Positions 1-9,814 are shown, counted from the stretch's first letter. The stretch is DNA of 53,964 nt from Planctomycetia bacterium (GCA_030527205.1 JAUNBG010000025.1:1-53964), one strand, 5' to 3'. The notes: generated by a model not told the origin, from the letters alone. Program-made: numbers and translations.

Positions 1-1676
1 TTGGAAGCGCTGGTTTCCGTCGACTCGTTATTGTTTTCATTGGAAACGCTGATTTCCGTCGACTCGTCGTTTGGAGCATGTCCGACAGCGAGCATCTTTG
101 TCGTCGTTGAAGTTCCTCGAGTAACAACATATTCCGTATCGTTTTCATTCGAGGTCTTATCGTTTGGTCTTTTCAGAATTACGCTTCGGCCATCAATCAA
201 TACTTTCATACCGAATTTCTTCTCTGTGAGATTCATGTAGCCAATGCGATAAACTTCTCCAGGCTCCAATTGAATATACTGAGCGTCTTCAATTTCCTGG
301 AATTCCCGACGAACAAAATTGGTATCATCTTCATTCTTGACTTCAATCCAAAATTCGGGAAGTTCTTGATCCGTTGAATTTGAAGAGAGTTCTTCCACAG
401 TTTGAACGTTTTGAGATTCATCATCATAACATTTTCGCATCATCGAAACTTCATTTCCATTTGGAAACTTAAGAGTGCTTTTCAAATGATAGATGTCTTT
501 TTGATCCTTTGTTTTTTCGTTTGTGAGAATGATTTCGGTATTAAGAATGCAATTGTTGTTCATTTGTGATTTAGCTTCGGTTTGTTCAATGACTTTGACA
601 TCCTTATTCAGGGATTTTTTCAGTTTATAGTCACAACGGCTTTTATAGTTTCGAATCACATTCTGAGATTTTGTATCGTTTTCTTTTTCAGATCTCTCTT
701 TAAAACCGTAAAACTCAAGATTTTTTTGTGAGACAGTATTCATCTGTCCAATGATATGAAGGGCGAAATCTTGAAGGGAAGAAGTCAATGGTTGAATTTT
801 TATTTCTTCAATAAGATCAAAATGTTCGACATTATTACCGGCAACCAATTTGTTTTCGAGCGATTTTGAAAGGGTTCCCTGATGCTTAAAGAGATATTCG
901 TTCAGTTCTTTAGTTGTAATAATATCGTCAATATTTTTATCGGCATTTCCTTTTAAGGCCTCATTAAGTAAAAATGTAAAGAGCGAAATTGTCTTCTTTG
1001 AATCAGGGCCGGTTGTACTGTTTTCAGTATAAACGATGTTACTGCTGCTCTCTTCATAATCAGAACTTGCAAAAGTCATAACGCCGTCATGATCTTCTTC
1101 AATTTCCTTAAAGTTAGGAGCATCCGAAGCCCAGGAACTTCTTGTTGCTGCTGCATGACATGTATCCAAAATCAAGAGTTTGTTTTCTGTCTTGATATTG
1201 TCTTTCATCCATTTTCGAAAATCCGAGACTTTTAATGCCGTTTTATTGCGTTCTTCCAAAGTCGAACTTTTTGAATTCTGTAAAAATAAATGAGTGTCAT
1301 TTTCCGAAGTCTTTGATCCGTGACCACTGAAGTAAATCAACAGGGTATCGCTTTTATCGATCCTTTTCGCCAGATCATTTTTTAGCTTGTCGATATTTTC
1401 CCTTGTTGGGATATTGTTGTATTTGAGCGAAAAATTATTGTCGCTTTCGTTTGAACGGGCAAAGAAATCATAGACGATAAACGATTCTTTGTTTAATGTT
1501 TTGGATATTAATTCCGCATCATAATAACAACGCTCAATCATTTCTATGGTTTCATCAGTCTGTTCTGAAACGCCGATGATAACGGCATAATTTTCAGCGA
1601 AAAGAGACATCGAAAACGACAGAAAGAATATAACGCAAAGAAAAAGTCCTCCGATATTTTTAAAAAAATTAAACAT
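1..1676 (-). CDS. Secreted caspase-like (peptidase C14) protein, 3' end beyond window
   Basis: Reading leftward from the ATG at 1676 the frame stays open to the window edge, so the C-terminus is missing. Residues 1-27 form a signal peptide (hydrophobic core, cleavage probably after SLFA). The mature part begins with the caspase p20 pattern ENYAVIIGVS. The catalytic dyad is visible: His119 in YFSGHGS and Cys173 in LLILDTCHAA, so this is a C14 caspase/orthocaspase fold. The following 380 residues match nothing I know. At the edge there is an Asn/Glu/Ser/Thr-rich repeat: a 39-bp unit (13 residues, containing STEISVS) is present almost twice at 2-68. A good Shine-Dalgarno site (AAGGAG, 1684-1689) supports the start. 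Family members cleave after basic residues and are linked to cell death or stress; the role here is unknown. Confidence 0.85.
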   Translation of the reverse strand, partial: MFNFFKNIGGLFLCVIFFLSFSMSLFAENYAVIIGVSEQTDETIEMIERCYYDAELISKTLNKESFIVYDFFARSNESDNNFSLKYNNIPTRENIDKLKNDLAKRIDKSDTLLIYFSGHGSKTSENDTHLFLQNSKSSTLEERNKTALKVSDFRKWMKDNIKTENKLLILDTCHAAATRSSWASDAPNFKEIEEDHDGVMTFASSDYEESSSNIVYTENSTTGPDSKKTISLFTFLLNEALKGNADKNIDDIITTKELNEYLFKHQGTLSKSLENKLVAGNNVEHFDLIEEIKIQPLTSSLQDFALHIIGQMNTVSQKNLEFYGFKERSEKENDTKSQNVIRNYKSRCDYKLKKSLNKDVKVIEQTEAKSQMNNNCILNTEIILTNEKTKDQKDIYHLKSTLKFPNGNEVSMMRKCYDDESQNVQTVEELSSNSTDQELPEFWIEVKNEDDTNFVRREFQEIEDAQYIQLEPGEVYRIGYMNLTEKKFGMKVLIDGRSVILKRPNDKTSNENDTEYVVTRGTSTTTKMLAVGHAPNDESTEISVSNENNNESTETSAS

Positions 1677-2158
1677 ATCAGATCTCCTTATAATATTATT
1701 GTTTTAGGAAAATTTCGTTTGGCAATTGCATAAATATTAATTAAAAAACAGTTATATATGATTATTTATGGGATAAGAAAGGCATTTAATGCAAAAGATG
1801 TTCCAAATATTTTATCGGAATCTTGTTTTTTATAATCAATTCGGCATAACCAGAAACAGGGACGGGCGTCGCTTTTGCATTAATGTCAATATTGTCGGAC
1901 TTGTGAGCTCAACCATTTTAACTTTTCGAACGAGTTGAGAATAATTTTATTTTAATCAAAACTCCCTCAAAAGTCAAGTTAAAGGAAGTTCTAAAAACCT
2001 GTTTTTTTCAACAAACGCATTTCGGATAAAGTCGTTTAAACCAGTTTTTGCGGACGAGGCGTCTGTGCTCCCAAGCGGGTTTTAGAACTCCTTGAACGAA
2101 ACATTAATGGGATTGCAAATCGAATATCTTTATGTCGTTTAGCGATCGATAAGGCGAA
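1677..2158. other. Intergenic region with repeat R1 copy A and a decayed R4
   Basis: No convincing gene. It holds R1 copy A (1983-2091) and, around 1850-1925, a weak reverse R4 remnant. The part next to the caspase gene is very AT-rich and probably holds its promoter, but I could not fix a convincing -35/-10 pair. Confidence 0.6.
1983..2091 (+). repeat. R1 element, copy A (109 bp, MITE-like)
   Basis: Starts AGGAAGTTCTAAAAACC and ends with the inverted copy (GGGTTTTAGAACTCC). It belongs to the A/B/F subfamily. The inner hairpin is GCGGACG-AGG-CGTCTGT, with two G-U pairs. Flanks GTTAA and TTGAA agree only in 3 of 5 positions, so no clear target duplication remains. It lies 67 bp past the stop of the GT39-like gene. 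Confidence 0.85.
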
Positions 2159-3643
2159 TTATCGATCTGGATTTTTGTTGCGCAAACCGGTTTTGGCATA
2201 GAGCCAACCAATGCCATAAAGGGTCAACAAAGGAATAAATATCATGAAGGGCGCCCGCATTCTCATATTGGTCCAAAAAATCAAATGGGGAATTTGTATC
2301 GAAAGAATGAGCAAAAATCCAAATATCCAGCAAGGAGATTGATTGTTGTTTTTTTCGATTGAAAAAGCGAGCCCCAAGGTTCCAATCAGAGCGAATCCCA
2401 ACTCGAAAAGATAAAAGAGTCCAATGGCGTAACGAATCCAACGAGTCGTTTGCGATTCCGTCTGCGGATCAGGAACGGCATAAGGAAGGAATTGCCAGAG
2501 ATTTCCAATGCGATAAACAATGGAAGTCACAAAATCGCCGGGACGTCGTTCAATGACATCCCAAGCGGCATTTTGAGCCCAGGAATCTTGAAGTAATTCC
2601 TGTTCAGTCTGTTTTGAGCCATCTTTAAGACTGGATTTATGAACGCTAATCGTTTGAGACCAATTGTCATGAAATGTTGTTGGATCCCAAAGCGATAACC
2701 AGGGACGCGATTCATGATAATAATCATAAAGATCGTCATTGTTGGCCAAAAAAAAAGTATAACCGGAATGCGTGGTCGTTATAATGGGACGCTGAAAGAC
2801 TTTTTCGTTTCGAATCGCCCAAAATGATAAAGGAATCGCCAAACCGATTAGAAAAATGATGATTTTGCCAAAAGGAAAAAGGATAAAACGCTGACTCGGT
2901 TTGAGTTTGGGAAATTGAGTCGAAGAAAGAGGAATCGCCAAATAGAGCGTTAACAGTCCGGCAAAAGCAAGGAAAGTCGGCCGACAAAGAACAGATAATC
3001 CCAACAGTATTCCGATCATAACAAGAGAAATCGAATAACGAATCCCGTTTTGCCAGGAGTTCCAATTCCTATTCTGATTCGAAAATGATAAATCGGCAAC
3101 GGAAAGATTGTTTTTGGGAACAGAATGTAATTTAATAATAAAAAAAAGGATTAATGCAGCCCAAAAAACGGCGAACGTTTCCGTCATAACAAGTCGGGAT
3201 TGCTGCAACAAAATCGGGTCAACAGCAACCAGGAAAGCGGCGCAGCAAGCTGCTTTTTCCGTGAAATGACATTCCAAGGCGATTCTATAAACGAGAAAAA
3301 CAGTTAATAATCCCAAAATCCAATGAAATAAAGCAATCGTTGCGTTGCGGGATAAAAGAATCGAATTCAGAAAATCGCTCTTGTCGGGATTGATCTGCAA
3401 AAAGGTCAATAAACTCAAAAAATAAGGATAAAGCGGCGGTCGAAATGCAGTCGGATTCTCTTCCGAACCAAAAACATGAAAAATCGATAAATTTTCCGCC
3501 AATCGCCCATAATCATCGGGATCCGCGTCAAATGTCTCTAAATGAGAGAAAAGAACGCTTCCTCGAACGAAAAGAGCAAAAAGAATCAAAAAAACAAAAC
3601 AAGAATGATTTGTGTTTTTGTTATTCAATGTTTGTGTTGCCAT
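2159..3643 (-). CDS. GT39/ArnT-like integral membrane glycosyltransferase
   Basis: A 494-residue polytopic protein. The first loop after TM1 has an acidic motif (FDADPDDYGRLAENL) followed by FRPPLYPYFLSLL. This layout is typical of PMT/ArnT-type (GT-C fold) enzymes that move a sugar from a polyprenyl-phosphate donor to protein or lipid A on the outer face of the inner membrane. Later hydrophobic stretches and a soluble C-terminal part also fit the family, whose members are usually 450-600 residues. The ATG at 3643 is the start. The substrate cannot be read from the sequence. The next gene in the same direction, the caspase gene, is 480 bp away, so an operon is unlikely. Confidence 0.8.
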   Translation of the reverse strand: MATQTLNNKNTNHSCFVFLILFALFVRGSVLFSHLETFDADPDDYGRLAENLSIFHVFGSEENPTAFRPPLYPYFLSLLTFLQINPDKSDFLNSILLSRNATIALFHWILGLLTVFLVYRIALECHFTEKAACCAAFLVAVDPILLQQSRLVMTETFAVFWAALILFFIIKLHSVPKNNLSVADLSFSNQNRNWNSWQNGIRYSISLVMIGILLGLSVLCRPTFLAFAGLLTLYLAIPLSSTQFPKLKPSQRFILFPFGKIIIFLIGLAIPLSFWAIRNEKVFQRPIITTTHSGYTFFLANNDDLYDYYHESRPWLSLWDPTTFHDNWSQTISVHKSSLKDGSKQTEQELLQDSWAQNAAWDVIERRPGDFVTSIVYRIGNLWQFLPYAVPDPQTESQTTRWIRYAIGLFYLFELGFALIGTLGLAFSIEKNNNQSPCWIFGFLLILSIQIPHLIFWTNMRMRAPFMIFIPLLTLYGIGWLYAKTGLRNKNPDR

Positions 3644-3951
3644 TATTTTATCCCGAAGTCGTTTTGGACAAAAAGCTTTGCCCTTTCGTCATTTGTTTCG
3701 ATATATTGTTTCGAAGAGGGGACGACGTTTCAAAGATTAGCATTCCAAAGATTAAAGTTCAAAATCTGCATTCCAAAGATTAGAAGGACGGTTAGGCTCA
3801 ATCGATCCGAAGTCAATGGCTCGTTTTAACGGCGTCGAAAAGTCGGGACGTTTGATTCTCTGAATGCAAAGTTTGTTTTGAGTCAGTTGATTGCGGAAAT
3901 TCTGTTTGCAACTTTTGAAAAACAATGTTCAATATTAAACAATGTCCAATA
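3644..3951. other. Intergenic region with short direct repeats
   Basis: No gene. Two local repeats are visible: ATTCCAAAGATTA occurs at about 3740 and 3770 with a related TTTCAAAGATTAG just before, and at 3922-3955 AACAATGTTCAATATTA is followed directly by AACAATGTCCAATATTA. The second pair abuts the end of the MATE gene. Confidence 0.5.
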
Positions 3952-5346
3952 TTAAGGGGGCATTTCCAAATTGTCGATTGAGGAAAGAATGGAAAGCGAT
4001 TGTTTGCCTGAATCCAAATTTCTTAATTCATTTCGAATAAAAAGAAATGTTAAAAAAGCGGACAAGAAATCGGAAATGGCAAAGCTGCTCCAAATGCCGA
4101 TCAACCCCCAAATTCTTGGAATAACAATCAAAAGCGGAATGAGAATGATAAATTGACGCGTCAGACTTAAAAAAATGGAAAGCTTCGGTTTTCCAACCGC
4201 TTGAAAATAATGCGAAGAAATGACCTGAAATCCCATTAACGGAGTCATCAAAAGACTCAATCGAATGGCAACTTTCGCTAACGAATCCAATTCGGGCGTT
4301 GCTTGCGTAAAAAGACGAACCAGCATAACAGGAAACAATTCTGCAATTAAACTAACGCCGAAACACCAAACGCAAGCAATGCCGATACTCAAAAGCAACA
4401 CTTGTTTAACCCGTTGATATTGCTTCGCTCCAAAATTGTAACCCATTATCGGTTGAGCGCCTTGATAAAGTCCTAAAACGACAAGAAAAATAACGATGAC
4501 AATTCGATAAATAACGCCCCAAATCGCAACGGCGTTGTCGCCTCCATATTGAGCCAGTTGTCCAACCAAAACAATTCCCTGAAATGAAGAAGCCAATTGC
4601 GTTAAAAAAGGGGCTAATCCGATCGTTAAAATCGGTTTGCAAAGATTCCAATTCAGCTTGAGATTTTTCCAACGAAGCGTTAAAAGACTTCGAGAACTCC
4701 GAAAATAATAAATAACCCAAACAGCCGTCAACGCCAACGAAATAACGGTTGCCCAAGCGGAACCGGCAACTCCCCATTGAAAATAGCCGATAAAAATCGG
4801 GTTTAAGACGATATTCAAAAAGGTTCCGACCAGAAGAGTTGCCATTGCGATTCGCGGATTTCCCTGAACCCGAATAAGATTATTCAGTCCATAGGCGATA
4901 GCGGGAAGAAATGCGAATCCCATTGTTATGCGAAGGAACGTTTTGGCCATTTGCAAAACGTCTGCATTTAAATTCGTATGCCTGTCGATATAATAATCGC
5001 TGATCGTAAAAACGAAAAGAACCATCAGAACCCCAAAAACCAACGTCATCGAAACGGCATTTCCGAGAATTCGTTCCGCTTCTTCCAAACGTCTTTGTCC
5101 TAAAAGAAGGGAAACAATCGAACAGGTTCCAGCGCCGACCAAAAGGCTGAATCCTGTCGATATAACCGTCATCGGAAACGCAAGGGTTACTGCCGCTAAG
5201 CCGTCGGGACCTTGATAATGTCCAATAAAGGCAGCATCAACGATTGTATATAAAACCTGAACCAACATTCCAATAACCGCAGGCACGGAATAATGGAACA
5301 ATAAACGAAATATTGGTTCGGTTCCCAACGCTTTTGAATGATCCAA
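3952..5346 (-). CDS. MATE family multidrug/sodium efflux transporter
   Basis: A 464-residue protein with about 12 hydrophobic segments. The N-terminus LGTEPIFRLLFHYSVPAVIG and the later VDAAFIGHYQGPDGLAAVTL are hallmark MATE sequences of the DinF/NorM/MepA group, which export cationic drugs or metabolites in exchange for Na+ or H+. The start is a TTG at 5346; an in-frame TGA lies only two codons upstream and no ATG lies between, so the TTG is forced. Length fits the family. It stands alone between unrelated genes. The substrate is not predictable. Confidence 0.92.
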   Translation of the reverse strand: MDHSKALGTEPIFRLLFHYSVPAVIGMLVQVLYTIVDAAFIGHYQGPDGLAAVTLAFPMTVISTGFSLLVGAGTCSIVSLLLGQRRLEEAERILGNAVSMTLVFGVLMVLFVFTISDYYIDRHTNLNADVLQMAKTFLRITMGFAFLPAIAYGLNNLIRVQGNPRIAMATLLVGTFLNIVLNPIFIGYFQWGVAGSAWATVISLALTAVWVIYYFRSSRSLLTLRWKNLKLNWNLCKPILTIGLAPFLTQLASSFQGIVLVGQLAQYGGDNAVAIWGVIYRIVIVIFLVVLGLYQGAQPIMGYNFGAKQYQRVKQVLLLSIGIACVWCFGVSLIAELFPVMLVRLFTQATPELDSLAKVAIRLSLLMTPLMGFQVISSHYFQAVGKPKLSIFLSLTRQFIILIPLLIVIPRIWGLIGIWSSFAISDFLSAFLTFLFIRNELRNLDSGKQSLSILSSIDNLEMPP

Positions 5347-5455
5347 TTTTCAATCCGCTGAAACGAAGTTAATGTTTATGCTGAAAACTATAGGACGACG
5401 GTTTGGGGGGTTGACTAGGATTAGTCCGTCTTTGTCGAGTTTTCGAAAAGAAAGA

Positions 5456-6910
5456 TTAAAGGGTTTCAATCGTCATTTGATAATCCCATTGATCAAAATA
5501 AAGATTGCCGCCGTCCCATTCGACTTCGCCGCGTTGAAAATCAAGGGGTTCGCTGCGGAAAAACTTTTTTTCAGGCGTTAATGGTTGCGCGTAATCCTGA
5601 TTGACAATCAGACGTTTTTCGTCATGCCCGAATTTGTAGAAATTGGCAATGGCAGGGTTCTCGGAGGGCAATTTCCCATAAGAAACATCGCAAGGAACCC
5701 AACCGATTCCTTCAAAATAAATTTCGAGCCAATCATGTAATCCCCCTTTTCCATTGGAAAAAGTCCAACCGCTTTGCCATTTTGCTGGAATTCCTTCGCA
5801 ACGAAGCAGAGAGATCAATAACAGGGAAACCATTCCGCAGTCGCCATGCCCCTTATCAATGACATATTGGGGAATATTAAGATTGACTCCGTATTCATTG
5901 GCGCTGGCCCAAGGGAAACTGTCGTCAACCCAATCATAAAGAAGCGACGCTTTTTTGACAGGATTCGTTTCATCGCCGACAATTTTCCTGGCCAATTGTT
6001 TAAAGGCGTCCGACTTAATGATATGCGGCAAACGTTCTTCGGTATACAGTCGAACGAATTCGCATTTTTCCGGATAAGGTCGAACTTTTTCGACAAGCCA
6101 ATCATAAGAATAGGCTTGAGCGTAACCAATAGTCTGAAACTGAATTTCAAAAACGGTCGGTTGATCTTTAACAGCCGTTTTTTCCATATAAATAGTTCGC
6201 TGCAGATCACATTCGGGCGAAACGACAGGATTTTCGGAATTGGTTGAGATTAGTTTTACATTTTTCTGTCGCGCACAATTTGTCTGGGCAAAGGGCAACC
6301 AGCATCGAATCGTTTCGCCCTCTGGAACTTCATTGGCAGGAACGGTTAGAATATAGTTGATTTTGTAATTTGTTTCGCAGGTCAAATTTCCCCGGCCATT
6401 GGATTGATCCAAAATTTCCTGGCAATGAGCTATTCTTGCATTATAACGATCCGGATTGCGATTTTTTGCCGCTAATTCCGGGTCAAGCAGAAAAAGATTT
6501 CGAACAGCAGACGAAAAATAACGCTTTTCGCCGTCAATATTTCGCATTTCGAGATATTGCTTGCTTTCCCATTGGTTCATTTGTTCGTCGGTCAAATCGG
6601 GAAATTTTTCCTTTAATTGTTCGCGAATCTCGTTTTCGTTATAAGGAAACTCAAGATTCAACCGTCGCATAATTTCGAGAAACGCGTCTCGAGAAAAAGC
6701 GTCAGCGTCGGAAAGATTTTCCATTCCGTTGAGCGTTGCGGTTGCCGAAGCAAAATCGCCGTTTTGAATAAGTTTGGTTATTTCTCCCTTCCAACCTTCA
6801 TATTGCGAAGGATCATGTTGCGCAAAAGCGCCAGACGAACAGAATAAAACGAATGCCATTAACAAACAGATGTTTTTCCAATAATTGGCGAATGGATAAA
6901 ATGTCATCAT
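5456..6910 (-). CDS. Exported transglutaminase-like (papain-fold) protein
   Basis: 484 residues. Signal peptide about 1-30 (hydrophobic segment ending in GAFAQ). The C-terminal half carries the transglutaminase-like catalytic triad: Cys358 in HGDCGM, His392 in LHDWLEI, Asp408 in VPCDVSY. The N-terminal 200 residues are helical and charged without a known domain. Family members act as proteases, amidases or crosslinking enzymes on extracytoplasmic protein or peptidoglycan. Two ATG codons stand in a row at the start; the first is used here. The closest gene downstream is the MATE exporter, 110 bp away, with no clear functional link. Confidence 0.85.
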   Translation of the reverse strand: MMTFYPFANYWKNICLLMAFVLFCSSGAFAQHDPSQYEGWKGEITKLIQNGDFASATATLNGMENLSDADAFSRDAFLEIMRRLNLEFPYNENEIREQLKEKFPDLTDEQMNQWESKQYLEMRNIDGEKRYFSSAVRNLFLLDPELAAKNRNPDRYNARIAHCQEILDQSNGRGNLTCETNYKINYILTVPANEVPEGETIRCWLPFAQTNCARQKNVKLISTNSENPVVSPECDLQRTIYMEKTAVKDQPTVFEIQFQTIGYAQAYSYDWLVEKVRPYPEKCEFVRLYTEERLPHIIKSDAFKQLARKIVGDETNPVKKASLLYDWVDDSFPWASANEYGVNLNIPQYVIDKGHGDCGMVSLLLISLLRCEGIPAKWQSGWTFSNGKGGLHDWLEIYFEGIGWVPCDVSYGKLPSENPAIANFYKFGHDEKRLIVNQDYAQPLTPEKKFFRSEPLDFQRGEVEWDGGNLYFDQWDYQMTIETL

Positions 6911-7225
6911 TAATTCCTTTTAATCTAAAATTTGAACGGTTTTTTAGGGGGCTTTTCATTTCGAAACATTGAAAAAACAAAATAAAATCTCAAAATGTTT
7001 TGTTCGACGTCGTTTCCATAAAAAACCGGTTTGGGATATTTGTATTGATAAACGATATTCTTCTGTTTGGAAAATAAAAGCAATAATCAATATAAAACGG
7101 TTTCAGTTATATTGAAATCCGCAACAAAGGACGGCTTATTCAAACTGAGGTCAACAAAGACAGACGATTTATTGAAACCGTAACTGAAATTGTTTTCTTT
7201 GTCGAGAACGATTGAATCCCTTTTT
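6911..7225. other. Intergenic region, possible R4 remnant
   Basis: No gene. The stretch 7100-7190 (CCGCAAC, then GGACGGCTTATTCAA) resembles a heavily decayed R4 copy. The rest is AT-rich and may contain the transglutaminase-like gene's promoter. Confidence 0.4.
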
Positions 7226-7651
7226 TTAAAATTGATCAGGAAAAAAAAGGTTTATTTCCCGTTGAGCGGACTCGGATGAGTCGGAAGCATGAATAAGATT
7301 TTGACGATAACTCATTGCGTAATCGCCGCGAATAGTTCCAGCGGGCGCTTGCGCTCCGTCGGTTGGTCCAACCATTTGACGAATTATGCTTATCGCTTGA
7401 GATCCTTCCAGAATCATTGCAATAAGCGGTTCGCTGGTTATATATTTTTCAATTTGAGGAAAAAAGTTTTTATCGACCAAATCGCGATAATGTTGTTTGG
7501 CCATTTCTGAAGTCATTTGCAACATTTTCATTGCGACGATTGTCAAGCCCTTGCGTTCAAATCGAGAAATAAGTTCGCCAACCAGTTTTCGTTGAACTGC
7601 GTCCGGCTTCAATAAAATCAAGGACTGTTCTATTTTTGTTTCGTATATCAT
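7226..7651 (-). CDS. ndk: Nucleoside diphosphate kinase
   Basis: 141 residues, the usual bacterial length. It moves the gamma-phosphate of ATP to nucleoside diphosphates through a phosphohistidine. Seen directly: the N-terminal EQSLILLKPDAVQRKLVG, the loop VGPTDGAQAPAGTIRGDY, and the active-site His121 in NLIHASDS, followed by the conserved ESA. The open frame continues to 7930, but that extension is non-conserved and covers a dispersed repeat (R4). The ATG at 7651 gives the family-typical N-terminus and is chosen. There is no clear Shine-Dalgarno site. Confidence 0.96.
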   Translation of the reverse strand: MIYETKIEQSLILLKPDAVQRKLVGELISRFERKGLTIVAMKMLQMTSEMAKQHYRDLVDKNFFPQIEKYITSEPLIAMILEGSQAISIIRQMVGPTDGAQAPAGTIRGDYAMSYRQNLIHASDSSESAQREINLFFPDQF

Positions 7652-8392
7652 ATTGTCAATTTTATCTGCTATAAGTTTTTGATTGTTTTTTGCAACTAAA
7701 TCAAAAAATGCCTGTTTGCTTAAGGAAACTGAAAAGCGAATCGTCGGGGAACGCAAGGCCGACAACGACAGCCAGATTACAAAAAGGCGAAACCTGTTGA
7801 CCATTCCGGCTTCGATAAAATAACTCAGGCTCAAAGGCGAAAAATCAGGAAACGAATCGAAGAAAGGGACGAAGGGAATCTTGTTTGAATAACAAACGCA
7901 TTTTGTGAAACAGACTCCAAATCCAAACAATATTTAACTTATCAATCAATTTAAAGGTTTTGTCAATCTTGCGTCCGTTATTGCCAAAGTTATGGAATTG
8001 AGAAGTTTCGGTTTCAACAGAGTTGAGTATATCGATGAATTATTGAACTGCAATCAACGAATAAAAACAATTGAACTTAAATAAGCAACGCATAATGAGT
8101 ATCAGGCAAAAAACGATTGAAGAATTGAATCAAAAACCGTTGGGATGATTTTACTTCAACTCATTCTTTCGATATTATAGCTTATTTTCTGAGGAAAGCA
8201 ATAAAGTTTTTGCAATTGAGCGATTTTTGAGAAAGCGTTTTTATCGCGCTCGAAATTTTTATGTTTCGAAGAAATTTATGCTCAATAAATATTAAAGATT
8301 CAATATTTAATATTTGCAACTTTTTGAACGAAAGATCATTGAATGAAAACGGATTCCGTTAACCTTTTCGGGGTTTTCGATATCATCCAAAT
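7652..8392. other. Intergenic region (741 bp) with R4 copy
   Basis: No gene supported. An R4 copy lies at about 7728-7815. The rest up to 8392 is AT-rich with many short direct repeats but no clear element; it includes the promoter region of ndk. Confidence 0.5.
7728..7815 (+). repeat. R4 element (degenerate, about 90 bp)
   Basis: Contains CGCAAGGCCGACAACGACAG, GATTACAAAAAGGCGAAACC and TGTTGACCATTCCGGCTTCG, the three blocks seen again at 9370-9425 and 35730-35790. It overlaps the spurious 5' extension of the ndk frame. Confidence 0.55.
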
Positions 8393-9322
8393 TCATTGAT
8401 TATTTGATTGTCGAACCTGATAACCGGACATATCAGAAATATCCAGTAAAGCGGCATTCGATTCATAACTGTCGTTTTGAAGAGTCTGCAAATCAAAACT
8501 GTTGAGATTGCTGTTAAAAATCTGTTCGGAATAAACGGCTTCAGACAAAGATTTTTTTGTTGAAAAATCGTCGAAATAAGTTCTTGTCTTTTCCGAAAAC
8601 AATGAATCGTCAACAAATCCCGGCAATTTTTCAGAAAACTCATCCGACGTTCCAAAAGACGAAGGGGACGAATGAAGAATTGCTGTAAAATCTGTCGAAA
8701 CGGCAGTTGGCGATAAAAGATGACTATTTTGCTCTAAAATATGTTCCAACCATTGACGATAACGAAAATCATAAAAGAAAAAACCTGCTAAAAGTAACAA
8801 AGCAAAAAAGATCGAGAACGCGACTCCTTTTTCCTGTGAAGACAATTTGGAAGGCTGTTCCAACGGTTCGCTATTGGGCGAAGAGTCATCAGAATCAAGT
8901 TCCTGTTCGATTATTTTTCCATTTTCCTGCGGAATTGTTCCCGAAGGTTGTTTTTCGATATTATTCGGAGAAACGACATCCAATGGTTTGGTTTCGGTTA
9001 AAAAACCTGGCGGATATTGCATATCCTGAGGGAAATTGGACGGCTTGGGCGGACGCATTTTACGAATGAGTTCGCTGGAATATGAATTAAAATCCTGATC
9101 ATATCCGTCTCGATCTGTTGTTGAACGATCCAAACCGGAAAATTGACCGCGATAAATTGTCTCGCCCCGCAACATTGACAAATTCAAATCAATATAAAAA
9201 AAAGATAAAAAGGCCAAGAATGATAAAATGCAATAAATAATATTGTTTGTAACGATATTGTTATGCAATAATTTTTCTCGTTCAAAGAAATGATTCAATT
9301 GTTGTCGAAAAATTTTTTTCAT
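8393..9322 (-). CDS. Unknown membrane protein, two TM helices
   Basis: 309 residues from the ATG at 9322; the frame opens 12 bases earlier at a TTG. I do not recognise a family. Visible: a short basic N-terminus, TM1 at about 28-44, a 120-residue Pro/Asn/Ser/Asp-rich loop (PPKPSNFPQD, SDDSSPNSEPLEQ) that probably faces the periplasm, TM2 at about 166-184, then a 125-residue Ser/Asn/Phe-rich tail. The low-complexity composition suggests a lineage-specific protein. It stands alone, with 650-740 bp gaps on both sides, each carrying repeat copies. Confidence 0.55.
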   Translation of the reverse strand: MKKIFRQQLNHFFEREKLLHNNIVTNNIIYCILSFLAFLSFFYIDLNLSMLRGETIYRGQFSGLDRSTTDRDGYDQDFNSYSSELIRKMRPPKPSNFPQDMQYPPGFLTETKPLDVVSPNNIEKQPSGTIPQENGKIIEQELDSDDSSPNSEPLEQPSKLSSQEKGVAFSIFFALLLLAGFFFYDFRYRQWLEHILEQNSHLLSPTAVSTDFTAILHSSPSSFGTSDEFSEKLPGFVDDSLFSEKTRTYFDDFSTKKSLSEAVYSEQIFNSNLNSFDLQTLQNDSYESNAALLDISDMSGYQVRQSNNQ

Positions 9323-9344
9323 TATTATACTCAAGCCTATGAGA

Positions 9345-9430
9345 AATCGCTGGACGTTATTTTTGCAAGCCCGATGACAACGGGCGGATTACGAAAAGGG
9401 GAATCCTGTTGCCCAAACCGACTTCGGTAT
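9345..9430 (+). repeat. R4 element (one of the better copies)
   Basis: Shows the blocks TTTGCAAGCCCGATGACAAC, GGGCGGATTACGAAAAGGGG and CCTGTTGCCCAAACCGACTTCGG-like ending. The stretch just before (CTCAAGCCTATGAGAAATCG) matches the left part seen in other copies. Confidence 0.6.
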
Positions 9431-9704
9431 ATATTATTTTATAAGCTCAGGCTGATTAATATATTTGACCTTTTCATGTATCGGTTCAATAAAAAATAAA
9501 GTTTAGAATTCAGAGTTTTTTTGAGCGGGTTTTCCCGAAACTTAAAAGTTTTCTAACTAATTATAACATTTTTATGCGGCTTGAGGGATTCTTACAAAAA
9601 AATCTTCAAAAAAAGATTTTTACAAATAAAAGATTAATGTTCAAACTGATTTCTCGTTTTCAAAAACCAGTTAACAACAGTCTGCCAACAGAAATGAAAT
9701 GATA

Positions 9705-9814
9705 TGAAAGTTCTAAAAACCCGGATTTTTCAACAAACGCATTTCGGATAAAGTCGTTAAAACCAGTTTTTGCGGACGAGACGTTCGCGCTTCCAAGGGG
9801 GTTTTGGAACTTCC
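9705..9814 (+). repeat. R1 element, copy B
   Basis: Very close to copy A throughout (both share CAACAAACGCATTTCGGATA in the left half). Left end is degenerate (TGAAAGTTC). Flanking TGATA and TTATA match in 4 of 5 positions, a plausible decayed target-site duplication. Inner hairpin GCGGACG-AGA-CGTTCGC. Confidence 0.85.

Noticed and set aside
1983..2091. R1 as an ordinary intrinsic terminator
   Set aside because: The stems are over 70 bases apart, no U run follows, and some copies lie upstream of or divergent to genes.
7652..7930. 93-residue N-terminal extension of ndk
   Set aside because: Non-conserved, covers an R4 repeat, and the ATG at 7651 gives the family-typical protein.
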